Assembly: GCF_018687595.1 (NCBI RefSeq)
Contig: NZ_CP061298.1
Coordinates: forward strand, 372,001 to 436,000
Source: Polynucleobacter paludilacus
GTDB lineage: Bacteria; Pseudomonadota; Gammaproteobacteria; Burkholderiales; Burkholderiaceae
Length of the DNA stretch: 64,000 bases
Reading direction: 5' to 3'
In this document: positions 52,238 through 63,529 of the stretch, one piece after another
Layout of the letters: every line of letters begins with the position of its first letter
Numbering within the stretch: the first letter of the stretch is position 1
Translations under genes and position numbers: made by a program
Notes under the pieces: generated by a model
The model's input: only the letters and a program-made list of their open reading frames with translations
The model's database searches: none
What the model was told of the DNA's origin: nothing

Positions 52238-52591
52238 TCAAGGAACTATTGGCCTTGGCGAACCAGGCAGGGAAAGGGTTTGCATCAGTGCATCAACCTG
52301 ACTCTCTAAAGCATGAATTTCTGCTTGGAGATGGGATACATCTTCTGATTGAAGGCTACTTGGTGCGGCCATATTTTGCTGTTCATTTTGCAGCTTGATA
52401 AAGTCGCCAGCAATTTTGAGAGCCGCCATCATGCTGGCACGCTCAATACTGCGATTACCACCATTAATCGCCAACTGAATTTGTTCGTCAACGAGGGTGC
52501 AGGCAGCCCGCAACAGGGGTTCATGCTCAGTGCTAGTTGCTAGCGCAATCTTTTGACCGGCAATTACTACTTCAATGCGTTGTTGGCTCAT
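52238..52591 (-). CDS. zapA: Cell division protein ZapA
   Basis: FtsZ-bundling protein of 117 residues at midcell. It starts MSQQRIEVVIAGQKIALATS, with the YLREAA-like PLLRAACTLVDEQI segment and a C-terminal coiled coil (about 65-105). ATG at 52591 is chosen because GAGG lies 7 bases upstream; an in-frame start at 52627 is inside the upstream gene. It overlaps the zapB-like gene by 20 bases and is followed by 6S RNA. Confidence 0.92.
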   Translation of the reverse strand: MSQQRIEVVIAGQKIALATSTEHEPLLRAACTLVDEQIQLAINGGNRSIERASMMAALKIAGDFIKLQNEQQNMAAPSSLQSEDVSHLQAEIHALESQVDALMQTLSLPGSPRPIVP

Positions 52592-52844
52592 TACCATCCT
52601 CAGGTTCTGGGGTGCTGCTTTCACCAAGTAAATTCATTTGACGCCCGTCAGTTTGTTCGGGTAGTCGACTCAAGATATGTTGAATACGTTTTTGTGCATC
52701 CTCAATTTTTTCTTCCAACTGAACGCGGTCAGCTGCCAATTTTTGGACAGCAACCGCTACCTGGGCAAGCTTTTCAGTAAGGCGTTGAATCGAGGCCTCT
52801 AAGCTGCCTAGATCGCTGGAAGAGGAGGGGTATTGATCACTCAT
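52572..52844 (-). CDS. ZapB-like small coiled-coil protein (TIGR02449 type)
   Basis: A 90-residue protein with a heptad-rich coiled coil from about 15 to 62 (LEASIQRLTEKLAQVAVAVQ, LEEKIEDAQKRIQ) and a Pro/Glu-rich tail. Small coiled-coil proteins are commonly encoded just upstream of zapA in gamma- and betaproteobacteria (TIGR02449 and ZapB-like), and this one has the right size and place. A role in Z-ring assembly is inferred. It overlaps zapA by 20 bases, implying coupled expression. Confidence 0.7.
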   Translation of the reverse strand: MSDQYPSSSSDLGSLEASIQRLTEKLAQVAVAVQKLAADRVQLEEKIEDAQKRIQHILSRLPEQTDGRQMNLLGESSTPEPEDGNEPTTH

Positions 52845-52888
52845 ATTGCCATTGTAGCTTTTTGAGAAGGGACTGGGAAAGCTTCCTA

Positions 52889-52921
52889 AGACCCCCTTTT
52901 TTTGGCTGGAATGGGGGGTCT
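52889..52921. terminator. Possible terminator downstream of btuB
   Basis: AGACCCCC at 52889-52896 pairs with GGGGGTCT at 52914-52921 around a 17-base loop. Neither strand has a strong T-run right after the stem, so termination strength is uncertain. It lies 33 bases beyond the btuB stop. Confidence 0.45.
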
Positions 52922-52953
52922 ATTTATAGGAACAAGGCCAGCGCCATCTTTAC

Positions 52954-54942
52954 CTACTTAACTAAATAACGTAGGCCCACAAATACATTTGAACCTGCAT
53001 TGGCATAACCATAGCTAGTTTGATATTGAGAATTAAATACGTTGTTCCATCGAATAAAAGTTGATAAATTCTTTTCAATTTCATAGCTGCCGTAAATACC
53101 TACCAATGTGTAGCTGGGCATACTGTATGTATTAGCAGTTTGGTCAGAATTTACACCTCCCCAGCGGGGCCCAGTAAGCGTGATATTAGAGCCAAAATTA
53201 AATTTTTGGATTTTGTAATCTGCCAACAAATTACCAACCCAATTAGCGCGGTTTGGTACATCAAGTCCAGTATTTTGATCAACAGTACTCATTGCATCTG
53301 CAGATGCTTTCAGGGTGAGTTTTTCAAATCTACCATCAACCCCTAATGAAGCCCCCTTGATTTGGACAAGACTGAAGTTTGTTGGGTACGATCCGGAATA
53401 ATTCGCAGGATTGTCACATGTATAGTCGGGGCAATTAATTGGAACGATAAAATTTTCAATTCTATTTTGGTAAGCAGTTAAATGCACTCCATATTGCTGG
53501 GTTTCGTAATGAATCCCCCCCTCGACATTTCGATTGGATTCAGGTTTTAGGTTAGGGTTTCCATAACCCGGGTAGTAGAGGTCATTAAAAGCTGGAGCAC
53601 GAAAGCCGGTTCCATAGTTGATATTTGTTCTCAGTTCTTTTGTGAGAAAGTAGCCGTAAGCTGCACTGTATGTTGCTTTAGAGCCATACGAAGAGATATT
53701 GTCGTTACGGACAGCTATAGTAGCTAAATGATCGCCTCGTTTTAATTCATAAGCACCAGCGATTGAGTCGGTAGTTCTGAGTTGGCTAATATTGATATTT
53801 GCACATCCCGAGGCACTGGAAGTGCAGCCTGTTTGAAATGCCGAGTTATCCATATTGGCATATTGCATATTCCGCTCAAGTAATACTTGAACCTTATCAG
53901 TACCAAGCTTTAAATCGTTTTGCCATAGATAATCATAGGCTGGAGTAACCAACTTATCGTTACTTTGAGAGGTTAGACTTTGCCCGGAATTGGTTGAGCT
54001 AGATACTTGAAAAAAGCTGCTCCATAAATCTGTAATCTGGTTTTTTGAATAAGCAGAGAAGATGGCGAGTTGATTTACCCCAATGTCTGTTTCAGGGGAG
54101 CCATAATTACTTGGAGATTGCCAACTATTTTTACTGGTAAATACTTTCACGCCGAATTCTTGGCCCTGTGACCAAGTATTGCTTAATGAACCACTGGCAC
54201 CAAGCCTTGTATATCCAGTTGATGTTGTTGGATAACTTGTTGCATAGCTAGTCATACTTGGGTTCTTTGGATTATTACTCGCAACAGTATTAAATCCCGC
54301 AGAGTTTTCTTGGCTTATGCCCAGAGAGTATGTGGTACCACTTTCCTTGCCGAGGGATCCACTTAGTACTGCACTTGTAATGCTGGTGTTATAGCTTCCA
54401 TAGCCTGCAGAAGCTTCAAGTTGGGTTGGTCCCCCACCTTTTTTTGTGAAGATTTGGATTACACCGCCCATGGCATCAGAACCATAAAATGTGCTTTGAG
54501 GACCATAAATAATTTCTATATGATCGATTAATGCAAGTGGAATTGAGTTCCAAACTGCTCCGCCACCAACAGAGTCAATCTTGACCCCATCAATAAGTAC
54601 AAGACTTTGTGCATTACTTGTACCTCTTAAATAAACACTAGTGATATTCCCTGATCCACCAGAGCTCGATATTTGCACCCCTCTTTGTTGTTGTAATAAA
54701 TCGGGTAGGCTAGACTGTGCGGAGTTTTCGATTTCTTCCCGGCTGATGTACGTGTAGTCTGCGAGCACATCGTTTCCAGATTTCGCAGTACGAGTTGCCG
54801 TGACAATGATGGGATTTTCTGGAGTGAGAGAATTCGTAACTGAGACAGTGCTAGAGTTTTGCGCGAATACTGTTGGACTGACGAGCAAGCCAAGGCCACA
54901 AAATAGGGTGGCTATTTTTTTATTACTGAAATTCCGTTTCAT
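52954..54942 (-). CDS. btuB: TonB-dependent vitamin B12 receptor BtuB
   Basis: A 662-residue outer-membrane receptor. A signal peptide (cleavage after VFA, near residue 27) is followed by a TonB-box-like PIIVTATR segment and a plug domain (about 45-160: ADYTYISREEIENSAQSSLPDLL, VYLRGTSNAQSLVLIDGV). The 22-strand barrel ends in VGLRYLVK with a non-aromatic last residue, which is unusual for outer-membrane proteins. ATG at 54942 starts the signal peptide; an upstream frame to 55059 is rejected. A cobalamin riboswitch in the leader supports the B12 substrate. Confidence 0.93.
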   Translation of the reverse strand: MKRNFSNKKIATLFCGLGLLVSPTVFAQNSSTVSVTNSLTPENPIIVTATRTAKSGNDVLADYTYISREEIENSAQSSLPDLLQQQRGVQISSSGGSGNITSVYLRGTSNAQSLVLIDGVKIDSVGGGAVWNSIPLALIDHIEIIYGPQSTFYGSDAMGGVIQIFTKKGGGPTQLEASAGYGSYNTSITSAVLSGSLGKESGTTYSLGISQENSAGFNTVASNNPKNPSMTSYATSYPTTSTGYTRLGASGSLSNTWSQGQEFGVKVFTSKNSWQSPSNYGSPETDIGVNQLAIFSAYSKNQITDLWSSFFQVSSSTNSGQSLTSQSNDKLVTPAYDYLWQNDLKLGTDKVQVLLERNMQYANMDNSAFQTGCTSSASGCANINISQLRTTDSIAGAYELKRGDHLATIAVRNDNISSYGSKATYSAAYGYFLTKELRTNINYGTGFRAPAFNDLYYPGYGNPNLKPESNRNVEGGIHYETQQYGVHLTAYQNRIENFIVPINCPDYTCDNPANYSGSYPTNFSLVQIKGASLGVDGRFEKLTLKASADAMSTVDQNTGLDVPNRANWVGNLLADYKIQKFNFGSNITLTGPRWGGVNSDQTANTYSMPSYTLVGIYGSYEIEKNLSTFIRWNNVFNSQYQTSYGYANAGSNVFVGLRYLVK

Positions 54943-55094
54943 GCTGCACTTTCTGTTCTCGAATACCCGCGCCAACTTCCCCGTTAGCAGGGTCGAACAG
55001 AATTTCACGTGCGAGAGATCAGGCGTCAATAAAGATCCAGGCTTTTGGGGCGAGGACAATCATCGGCGCGCGAAGGTCCCCGTCCGCAAAATTC

Positions 55095-55262
55095 CACCTG
55101 TCTTGGCCGGTATCCGGGCTGGTAAACATCAGAATCTTGCCTTCCCATGCAATTGACGTGCACAGTGGCTTTTGAGATTCCTTGCCCCGGATTGTGAAAT
55201 CGGGGGTGCATTTACTTACCGTTGCGGGGGCAGCACACGTTTAGTGTTTCCCGTTTAACCCT
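55095..55262 (-). promoter_or_regulatory. Cobalamin (AdoCbl) riboswitch
   Basis: On the minus strand the order is the conserved one: GGGAA, then GCTGCCCCCGCAACGGTAAG near 55214-55233, then GCCACTG (about 55160), a GGGAAGGC segment (about 55143), and a B12 box at 55105-55120 matching the consensus at 14 of 16 positions. It lies about 150 bases upstream of btuB. Binding of B12 should lower expression. The expression platform in the remaining leader was not resolved. Confidence 0.92.
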
Positions 55263-55384
55263 ATTGCAATGCAATAAGGCACCACGACCCAGTAATTCTA
55301 TCTTAAATAGCTTTCTAGACTAGATATTTGAGGGTTTTGACGACCTAAAACGCCTACAATAGAGGGCTTAGGAACAAAGAATTC

Positions 55385-56002
55385 ATGACCGCATTAGATA
55401 AGCATCCCGAAAAAAACCTGATACGCCTACAACTTAGCCAGAACTCGGTTTTACAAAGCCTTGATTCGAGCGCAATGGCTGATTTAGAAGCCCATCTGGA
55501 GATCGCAGATCTCAAAAAAGGCGATATCCTCCTGCATCAGGGCGACCACCAAATGGAGCAGTACTTTGTCCTGGATGGCATTTTGAAAAGAATCGTCTCT
55601 AGCGCAGATGCTAAGGAAATGATTCTGCGTTTTGCGATCGAAAAAGATATCGAGACCAGTTATGCAGCATGGCGACTCAAGACTGCTGCCCCTTACAGCA
55701 TTGCTTCAGTGACTAAGGCTAGGGTTGCGCGGATGCCTCTCAAGGCTTGGGCGGAATTTTTGAATGCCCACCCCGCTCTCAAAGAGGGCTTTGAATTTGA
55801 GGTGATGCGCTTGATGAGCGAGATCATGGCGCACACCATTACTTTGCATATGCTCGATGCGCCTGGCAGGGTAGAGCGCTTCTTGCGTAAGTATCAGTAT
55901 TTATTCGAATTACTGCCCAAAAAAGAGTTGGCCGCTTATCTCAATCTCTCCCCTGAGACCCTGAGTCGCCTCAAAACCAAGCATAAAGAGCTCTTCGTTT
56001 AG
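55385..56002 (+). CDS. Crp/Fnr family transcriptional regulator
   Basis: A 205-residue regulator with an N-terminal cyclic-nucleotide-binding-like domain (GDILLHQGDHQMEQYFVLDGILKRIV, residues 38-70) and a C-terminal helix-turn-helix with ELAAYLNLSPETLSRLKTK. Cysteines for an FNR-type Fe-S cluster are not present, so a small ligand or redox route other than Fe-S is expected. It is upstream of oxc on the same strand with an FNR-like palindrome between, so it probably controls the oxalate genes (inference). Confidence 0.88.
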   Translation: MTALDKHPEKNLIRLQLSQNSVLQSLDSSAMADLEAHLEIADLKKGDILLHQGDHQMEQYFVLDGILKRIVSSADAKEMILRFAIEKDIETSYAAWRLKTAAPYSIASVTKARVARMPLKAWAEFLNAHPALKEGFEFEVMRLMSEIMAHTITLHMLDAPGRVERFLRKYQYLFELLPKKELAAYLNLSPETLSRLKTKHKELFV

Positions 56003-56041
56003 GCTCCTACAGGCCCAATAAATTGGGCATTTCAGTGGAAA

Positions 56042-56055
56042 TTGACCCAAGTCAA
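56042..56055. promoter_or_regulatory. FNR/CRP-type palindrome upstream of oxc
   Basis: TTGAC-CCAA-GTCAA is a perfect palindrome with 5-base arms and 4-base spacer, the geometry of FNR-type sites (TTGAT-N4-ATCAA). The arms extend by one A/T pair. It lies 93-107 bases upstream of the oxc start and 40 bases after the Crp/Fnr-family gene. Confidence 0.6.
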
Positions 56056-56148
56056 TGATCCATCCTCTCCCCAAGCCTAAGATTCAGTTCTGCTGTGGAG
56101 GAGACAAATTTTTACCTCTAGCATTGTTTATAACTTGAATAATTATTT

Positions 56149-57858
56149 ATGACTACAGATACTCAAAACACCCAGTTAACCGATGGCTTTCATTTAGTCA
56201 TTGATGCCCTCAAGGCAAACGATCTCAACACCATTTTTGGTTTGGTTGGTATTCCAATTACCGACTTGTGCCGTTTAGCTCAAGCTGAAGGAATGCGTTT
56301 CATCGGCTTCCGTCATGAGCAACACGCAGGTAATGCTGCTGCTATTGCGGGCTACATGACTCAACAGCCGGGTATCTGTATGACAGTTTCTGCTCCTGGA
56401 TTCTTGAATGGCTTGACTGCTTTGGCGAACGCAACTGTGAACTGCTTCCCAATGATTTTGATCAGCGGCTCTAGTGAGCGTGAGATCGTTGACTTGCAGC
56501 AGGGCGACTATGAAGAGATGGATCAGCTCAATGCAGCAAAGCCATACGCAAAAGCAGCCTATCGTATTAATCACATTGAAGATATCGGCATTGGCTTTGC
56601 TCGTGCGATTCGTGCAGCGGTATCCGGCCGTCCTGGTGGCGTGTATCTGGACTTGCCTGCACAATTGCTGGCCCAAACGATGCCTGCTGCAGAAGCTAAG
56701 AAAACGATTTTCAAAGTGATTGATCCAGTTCCTCGCCAAATCCCTGCTGCTGATGCAGTTGAGCGCGCGCTCAATGTCTTGAAGGGCGCCAAGCGTCCAT
56801 TAATACTTTTGGGCAAGGGCGCAGCATACGCACAAGCGGATAGCCAGGTTCGTGATTTGATTGAGAAATCTGGTATTCCATATTTGCCAATGTCGATGGC
56901 CAAAGGTTTGTTGCCTGATAACCATCCACAGTCAGCATCTGCAGCTCGCTCCTTTGTTTTAGCTGAAGCAGACGCAGTGTTGTTGGTTGGTGCCCGTTTG
57001 AACTGGTTACTCGCACACGGTAAAGGTAAGACTTGGGGTAAAGAGCCTAAGAAATTTATTCAGATCGATATTCAGGCAAACGAAGTCGATAGCAACGTAC
57101 AAATTGATGCTCCATTGATCGGTGATATTGGTTCATGCGTTGGCGAACTCTTGAAGGGTATTGCTGCAGTTCCTAAGCCAAGCGCTGAGTGGATCAATGC
57201 CATTAATGAGAAGAAAGACAAGAACATGGCGAAGATGGCAGAAACACTTGCCAAAGAAGCCACGCCAATGAACTTCCATGGCGCATTGCGTGTGATTCGT
57301 GATGTTGTGAAAAAGAACCCAGATATCAACTTGGTCAATGAAGGTGCAAACACCTTGGATTATTGCCGTGCGATCGTTGATATGTACAAGCCACGTAAAC
57401 GTTTTGACTCAGGTACCTGGGGCATTATGGGTATTGGTATGGGCTATGCTATTGGCGCTGCCGTGACTAGCGGTCTTCCAACTCTGGCGATTGAGGGCGA
57501 TAGCGCTTTTGGATTTAGCGGTATGGAGCTAGAGACCATTTGTCGTTACAACTTGCCGATTACCACCGTGGTATTTAATAACAACGGTGTGTATCGTGGT
57601 ACAGACGTGAATCCTACTGGTGGCGCCGATGTTGCCCCTACCGTGTTTGTTAAGGATGCGCGTTATGACAAGATGATTGAAGCGTTTGGTGGAGTGGGTT
57701 ACTACGTCACTACCCCTGCTGAGTTAGAGACTGCGTTAACAAAAGCAATTGCTGATGGTAAGCCTGCTTTGATCAATGCCGTCATTGATGAAACTGCTGG
57801 CACTGAAAGCGGACGTTTAACCAATCTCAACCCATCTACTGCGGCTGCTAAGCACTAA
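56149..57858 (+). CDS. oxc: Oxalyl-CoA decarboxylase
   Basis: Thiamine diphosphate enzyme converting oxalyl-CoA to formyl-CoA and CO2. The 569-residue protein has the three TPP-family domains. The N-terminal part shows [12 protein letters not shown] and [18 protein letters not shown], with the cofactor-activating Glu in FRHEQ (near residue 56). The C-terminal part has the [15 protein letters not shown]...FNNNGVYRG metal/TPP motif (near 450-485). It works with Frc, which makes oxalyl-CoA, and precedes it by 65 bases. Confidence 0.96.
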   Translation: MTTDTQNTQLTDGFHLVIDALKANDLNTIFGLVGIPITDLCRLAQAEGMRFIGFRHEQHAGNAAAIAGYMTQQPGICMTVSAPGFLNGLTALANATVNCFPMILISGSSEREIVDLQQGDYEEMDQLNAAKPYAKAAYRINHIEDIGIGFARAIRAAVSGRPGGVYLDLPAQLLAQTMPAAEAKKTIFKVIDPVPRQIPAADAVERALNVLKGAKRPLILLGKGAAYAQADSQVRDLIEKSGIPYLPMSMAKGLLPDNHPQSASAARSFVLAEADAVLLVGARLNWLLAHGKGKTWGKEPKKFIQIDIQANEVDSNVQIDAPLIGDIGSCVGELLKGIAAVPKPSAEWINAINEKKDKNMAKMAETLAKEATPMNFHGALRVIRDVVKKNPDINLVNEGANTLDYCRAIVDMYKPRKRFDSGTWGIMGIGMGYAIGAAVTSGLPTLAIEGDSAFGFSGMELETICRYNLPITTVVFNNNGVYRGTDVNPTGGADVAPTVFVKDARYDKMIEAFGGVGYYVTTPAELETALTKAIADGKPALINAVIDETAGTESGRLTNLNPSTAAAKH

Positions 57859-57923
57859 GCCAACAGTAATTGATTAGTAATATTGACTAGCTACATTAAG
57901 TAATACTTTAAGGAGAAACAAAC

Positions 57924-59174
57924 ATGACTAAACCATTAGACGGTATTCGGATTATCGACTTCACCCACGTACAAGCGGGTCCTGCCTGTACTCAATTGTT
58001 AGGTTTTTATGGCGCTGACGTGATCAAGGTAGAGCGTCCAGGATCTGGCGATGTAACCCGTAGTCAGTTACGCGATATTCCTGGTGCCGATGCTTTGTAT
58101 TTCACCATGCTCAACGGTAACAAGCGTTCTTTAACTTTGGATACCAAGACTCCAGAAGGTAAAGAAGTTTTAGAGAAGATGATTAAGACTTCAGACGTCA
58201 TGGTTGAGAACTTCGGCCCAGGCGCTTTAGATCGTATGGGTTTCTCTTGGAAGCGTATTCAAGAATTGAATCCAAAGATGATTCTGGCTTCTGTTAAAGG
58301 CTTTAGCGATGGTCACTCTTACGAGGACTTGAAGGTCTATGAGAACGTTGCGCAATGTGCTGGCGGCGCTGCTTCTACAACTGGTTTCTGGGATGGTCCT
58401 CCTACTGTTTCTGCTGCTGCTTTGGGTGACTCCAATACGGGTATGCACTTGGCGATTGGTATTTTGACTGCATTGATGCAGCGTCAGAAGACCGGCAAGG
58501 GTCAAAAAGTTTCTTGCTCAATGCAAGATGCTGTTCTAAATCTGTGCCGCGTGAAGTTGCGCGATCAACAGCGTTTGGACAAGATTGGTTACTTGGAAGA
58601 GTATCCGCAGTACCCACACGGTTCATTCTCTGATGTTGTTCCACGCGGCGGTAACGCAGGCGGTGGCGGTCAACCAGGTTGGGTCTTAAAGTGTAAAGGT
58701 TGGGAGACTGATCCTAATGCGTACATCTATTTCACCATTCAAGGTCACGCTTGGGAGCCAATTACCAAAGCTTTGGGTAAACCAGAGTGGGCAACTGATC
58801 CAGCGTACATGACTGCTGAAGCACGTCAAGATAAGATTTTTGACATCTTCGCAACCATTGAAGACTGGTTAAAAGACAAGACTAAATACGAAGCAGTGGA
58901 TATTCTTCGTAAGTTCGACATTCCATGTGCACCAGTTCTTTCTATGAAAGAGTTGGCTAACTCACCAGACTTGCGTAAGAGTGGTTCGATCGTTGAAGTA
59001 GATCACAAAGTACGCGGTAAGTATTTGACGATTGGTAGCCCAATCAAGTTCTCTGATTTAGAGATTGAGGTGAAGCCATCACCTGTATTGGGTGAGCATA
59101 CCGACGAGGTATTGGCCGATCTGGGTTACGGTACAGAAGATATTGCCAAACTGCACGCAGCTAAAGCAGTTTAA
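57924..59174 (+). CDS. frc: Formyl-CoA:oxalate CoA-transferase
   Basis: Family III CoA-transferase, formyl-CoA plus oxalate to oxalyl-CoA plus formate. The 416-residue protein matches Oxalobacter Frc: [15 protein letters not shown] near the N-terminus, Asp169 in [10 protein letters not shown] at the same residue number as the catalytic Asp, and the glycine loop GGGGQ at 246-250. It lies between oxc and a terminator at 59195. AAGGAGAAA precedes the ATG. The second copy follows. Confidence 0.96.
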   Translation: MTKPLDGIRIIDFTHVQAGPACTQLLGFYGADVIKVERPGSGDVTRSQLRDIPGADALYFTMLNGNKRSLTLDTKTPEGKEVLEKMIKTSDVMVENFGPGALDRMGFSWKRIQELNPKMILASVKGFSDGHSYEDLKVYENVAQCAGGAASTTGFWDGPPTVSAAALGDSNTGMHLAIGILTALMQRQKTGKGQKVSCSMQDAVLNLCRVKLRDQQRLDKIGYLEEYPQYPHGSFSDVVPRGGNAGGGGQPGWVLKCKGWETDPNAYIYFTIQGHAWEPITKALGKPEWATDPAYMTAEARQDKIFDIFATIEDWLKDKTKYEAVDILRKFDIPCAPVLSMKELANSPDLRKSGSIVEVDHKVRGKYLTIGSPIKFSDLEIEVKPSPVLGEHTDEVLADLGYGTEDIAKLHAAKAV

Positions 59175-59194
59175 GTAGAGTCATCTGCTCTTAG

Positions 59195-59223
59195 AAGGCG
59201 CCCCTAGTGGGCGCCTTTTTTAC
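59195..59223 (+). terminator. Intrinsic terminator after the first frc
   Basis: AAGGCGCCC and GGGCGCCTT form a 9-bp GC-rich stem with a 4-5-base loop, followed by a T-run. It separates oxc-frc from the second frc and its coupled gene. Confidence 0.9.
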
Positions 59224-59239
59224 GTCTAAGGGTTCTCCC

Positions 59240-59256
59240 TGCCTAAAAATTAGGCA
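59240..59256. promoter_or_regulatory. Palindrome upstream of the second frc
   Basis: TGCCTAA-AAA-TTAGGCA is a perfect inverted repeat with 7-base arms and a 3-base spacer, 74 bases before the second frc start. It has no T-run and follows a separate terminator, so a regulator site is more likely than a terminator. The regulator is unknown. Confidence 0.5.
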
Positions 59257-59329
59257 ATTATTTTTACCCTGATTTCTCACTGGTAAAATTGAAATAATTC
59301 AAAATTTCAATCTTCCTAGGACTTTAATC

Positions 59330-60577
59330 ATGGCAAAAGCATTAGACGGGGTCAAAATCCTCGACTTTACGCACGTTCAATCCGGCCCAACCTGCACTCA
59401 ATTGTTGGCGTGGTTTGGTGCTGATGTGATCAAGGTGGAAAAATCGGGTGAGGGTGATGCGACCCGTGGTCAGTTACGCGACATTCCCGATGTGGACAGT
59501 TTGTATTTCACGATGCTCAATCACAACAAGCGATCGATCACGGTCAATACCAAAACCCAAAAGGGCAAAGAAATTCTGGAGCGCTTAATTAAAGAGTGTG
59601 ACGTATTGGTAGAAAATTTTGCACCAGGCGCCTTAGACCGCATGGGTTTTTCTTGGGAGCGCATTCAGGAGCTCAATCCACGCATGATCATGGCATCTGT
59701 TAAAGGCTTTGGCCCAGGGCCCTATGAAGACTGCAAAGTCTATGAGAACGTAGCGCAATGTGCTGGCGGCTCTGCATCCACAACTGGATTTGATGATGGC
59801 CCTCCTATGGTGACCGGCGCACAGATTGGTGATAGTGGTACAGGGCTTCATTTGGCGCTTGGCATTGTGACTGCTTTGTATCAACGTACCCAAACGGGTC
59901 GCGGTCAAAAAGTATTGGCAGCAATGCAAGATGCTGTTCTCAATCTCTGCCGCGTCAAATTACGTGATCAACAACGCTTAGAGCGCAATGGTGAAATGCG
60001 TGAGTACCCACAATACCCTAATGGACAGTTTGGCGACGCTGTGCCGCGTGCTGGTAACGCTTCTGGTGGCGGACAACCGGGCTGGATTCTGAAATGTAAA
60101 GGTTGGGAAACCGATCCGAACTCTTATATCTATGTGGTGGTTCAAGCTCCTGTGTGGGAAGCAATTTGCAAAGTGATTGGCCGTGAGGATTGGATTACGG
60201 ATCCCAAATTTGCATCTCCTGCAGCACGTTTGCCCCATCTGATGGATATCTTTGCAGGCATTGAGCAATGGACCATGACGAAGACCAAGTTTGAAGCCAT
60301 GGATATCTTGAATAAATACGATGTTCCTTGCGGCCCGATTCTGTCCATGAAAGAGTTGGCGGAAGAGCCTTCTTTACGTGAAACAGGCACGGTAGTTGAA
60401 GTGGATCATCCTGTGCGTGGCAAGTACTTAACAGTGGGCAACCCGATTAAGTTGTCGGATAGCGAAACTGAAGTAACCCGTTCTCCATTATTGGGTGAGC
60501 ATACCGATGAAATTTTAAGTGAGCTTGGCTATAGCACTGATGAGTTAATCGAACTTCGTCACGACAAGGTTATCTGA
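59330..60577 (+). CDS. frc: Second formyl-CoA:oxalate CoA-transferase paralogue
   Basis: A 415-residue family III CoA-transferase aligning end to end with the first Frc with only a few small gaps. The catalytic Asp lies in [10 protein letters not shown], and the glycine loop reads SGGGQ, so one Gly of the first copy is Ser here. The different loop may shift substrate preference or kinetics. It is separated from the first copy by a terminator and has its own putative operator. Its stop overlaps the start of the formyltransferase-fold gene. Confidence 0.92.
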   Translation: MAKALDGVKILDFTHVQSGPTCTQLLAWFGADVIKVEKSGEGDATRGQLRDIPDVDSLYFTMLNHNKRSITVNTKTQKGKEILERLIKECDVLVENFAPGALDRMGFSWERIQELNPRMIMASVKGFGPGPYEDCKVYENVAQCAGGSASTTGFDDGPPMVTGAQIGDSGTGLHLALGIVTALYQRTQTGRGQKVLAAMQDAVLNLCRVKLRDQQRLERNGEMREYPQYPNGQFGDAVPRAGNASGGGQPGWILKCKGWETDPNSYIYVVVQAPVWEAICKVIGREDWITDPKFASPAARLPHLMDIFAGIEQWTMTKTKFEAMDILNKYDVPCGPILSMKELAEEPSLRETGTVVEVDHPVRGKYLTVGNPIKLSDSETEVTRSPLLGEHTDEILSELGYSTDELIELRHDKVI

Positions 60578-61509
60578 TGCGTGTTGCTTTAATTGGAAGT
60601 GCAGATTTTGGTAAGGCTGCATTAGAGGCTTTTTTAGATCGAGGCGATGAGCTGGTTGCAGTCTTTTGTCCACCAGATAATCCTAAGGTGAGTAAACCAG
60701 AGGCATTGAAAGAGGCCGCTCTAGCGAGAGGCCTCACTCCTTTGCAGTTTGCTTCTTTGAAAAGCCCAGAGGCCGCTCAAGCCATGATCGATAGCAATGC
60801 GGATATCTGTGTCATGGCCTATGTTTTGCAGTTTGTACCTCAGGAGCTTGTCAAAATTCCGAAGCACGGCACGATTCAATATCACCCATCTTTATTGCCA
60901 AAGTACCGTGGTCCCAGCGCCATCAATTGGGCGATTGCGTTGGGCGAAGAGAAAACGGGCTTAACCATTTTCCGTCCCTCTGATGGTTTAGATGAAGGCG
61001 CAGTCATTTTGCAAAAAGAAGTAGCAATTGGACCAAACGATACTTTGGGTCAAATCTACTTTGATCATCTTTTCCCATTAGGCCTTAGCGCATTACTAGA
61101 GGCTGCTGATCTTGTTATGGCTGGCAAACATCAAGAAGTTATTCAAGATGAATCCCAGGCTAACTATGAAGGTTGGTTTGACGCAAATGCGGCCAAGATT
61201 CATTGGGCAACCCATATCAATCAAACCTATAACCTCATTAGGGCTTGCAATCCTGCGCCGGGAGCCTGGACAAGGTTTGGTGAGCAAAAAGTGCAGATCT
61301 ACGATGCTCATAAACATATCGCTCCAACTTTTGCTTCAGTCAAAGGTAAGCCTGGTGAAATCACTGAGATTAGCTTGAACTCATTCTCAGTAGCTTGCCA
61401 TGGCGGCCAAATTGAGGTGCTCAGAGCAAAGGGCGCTGCAGGTAAGGTGACGGGCGCCGAACTTGCTCAAGAACTTCATCTTGCAGTTGGACAATTCTTC
61501 GAGTTGTAA
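60577..61509 (+). CDS. Formyltransferase-fold protein (10-formyl-THF hydrolase-like) in the oxalate cluster
   Basis: A 310-residue protein like the N-terminal hydrolase domain of 10-formyltetrahydrofolate dehydrogenase and Met-tRNA formyltransferase. The core QYHPSLLPKYRGPSAINW holds His103, and DGLDEG holds Asp139; their 36-residue spacing equals that in both families. The usual Asn before the His is Gln101, closer to the Ile seen in 10-formyl-THF hydrolase domains. The ATG overlaps the second frc stop (TGATG), so translation is coupled. A role in moving or releasing formyl groups from oxalate breakdown is inferred; a simple tRNA formyltransferase is unlikely. Confidence 0.82.
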   Translation: MRVALIGSADFGKAALEAFLDRGDELVAVFCPPDNPKVSKPEALKEAALARGLTPLQFASLKSPEAAQAMIDSNADICVMAYVLQFVPQELVKIPKHGTIQYHPSLLPKYRGPSAINWAIALGEEKTGLTIFRPSDGLDEGAVILQKEVAIGPNDTLGQIYFDHLFPLGLSALLEAADLVMAGKHQEVIQDESQANYEGWFDANAAKIHWATHINQTYNLIRACNPAPGAWTRFGEQKVQIYDAHKHIAPTFASVKGKPGEITEISLNSFSVACHGGQIEVLRAKGAAGKVTGAELAQELHLAVGQFFEL

Positions 61510-61519
61510 TTCAAAGGGT

Positions 61520-63223
<1,704 letters not shown>

Positions 63224-63231
<8 letters not shown>

Positions 63232-63412
63232 TCGAATATACGTAAGCGCGCTGTTTCAATTTCGCTGCTTTGGCGCGGCGCATATCTTCCACGCTCTGGG
63301 GTTCTTGATCCCATAGTAGGGCGCGACCCTCTTGCTGGTCTGCTTCAAGATTGGGTTTCTCAGTTTTCATTTCATTTAAAAACTTGGTGAAATCAGACTC
63401 GTATCGGGCCAT
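63224..63412 (-). CDS. DUF3460 family protein
   Basis: A 62-residue protein starting MARYESDFTKFLNEMK with LLWDQEP and RRAKAAKLKQRAYVY, the betaproteobacterial DUF3460 pattern. It is soluble and of unknown function. ATG at 63412 has AGGA 7 bases upstream and is preferred over a TTG at 63436. It ends within the scpA start, so the two are translationally coupled, the usual DUF3460-scpA-panC order. Confidence 0.85.
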
Positions 63413-63529
63413 AGTAATTCCTAAATTCTCAATCAAATCAATAACTTAAACTTTTATTGGCCAAAGATTTTTGACCACACAAACACCATTATTAACGATT
63501 TTTAGTCGTTCTCGACCAATTTCCGACTT

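Noticed and set aside
55026..55211. Short frames in the btuB leader
   Set aside because: They lie within the cobalamin riboswitch and have no protein-like features.
55337..55372. Sigma70 promoter TTGACG/TACAAT before the Crp/Fnr gene
   Set aside because: The two hexamers are only 12 bases apart, too close for a sigma70 promoter.
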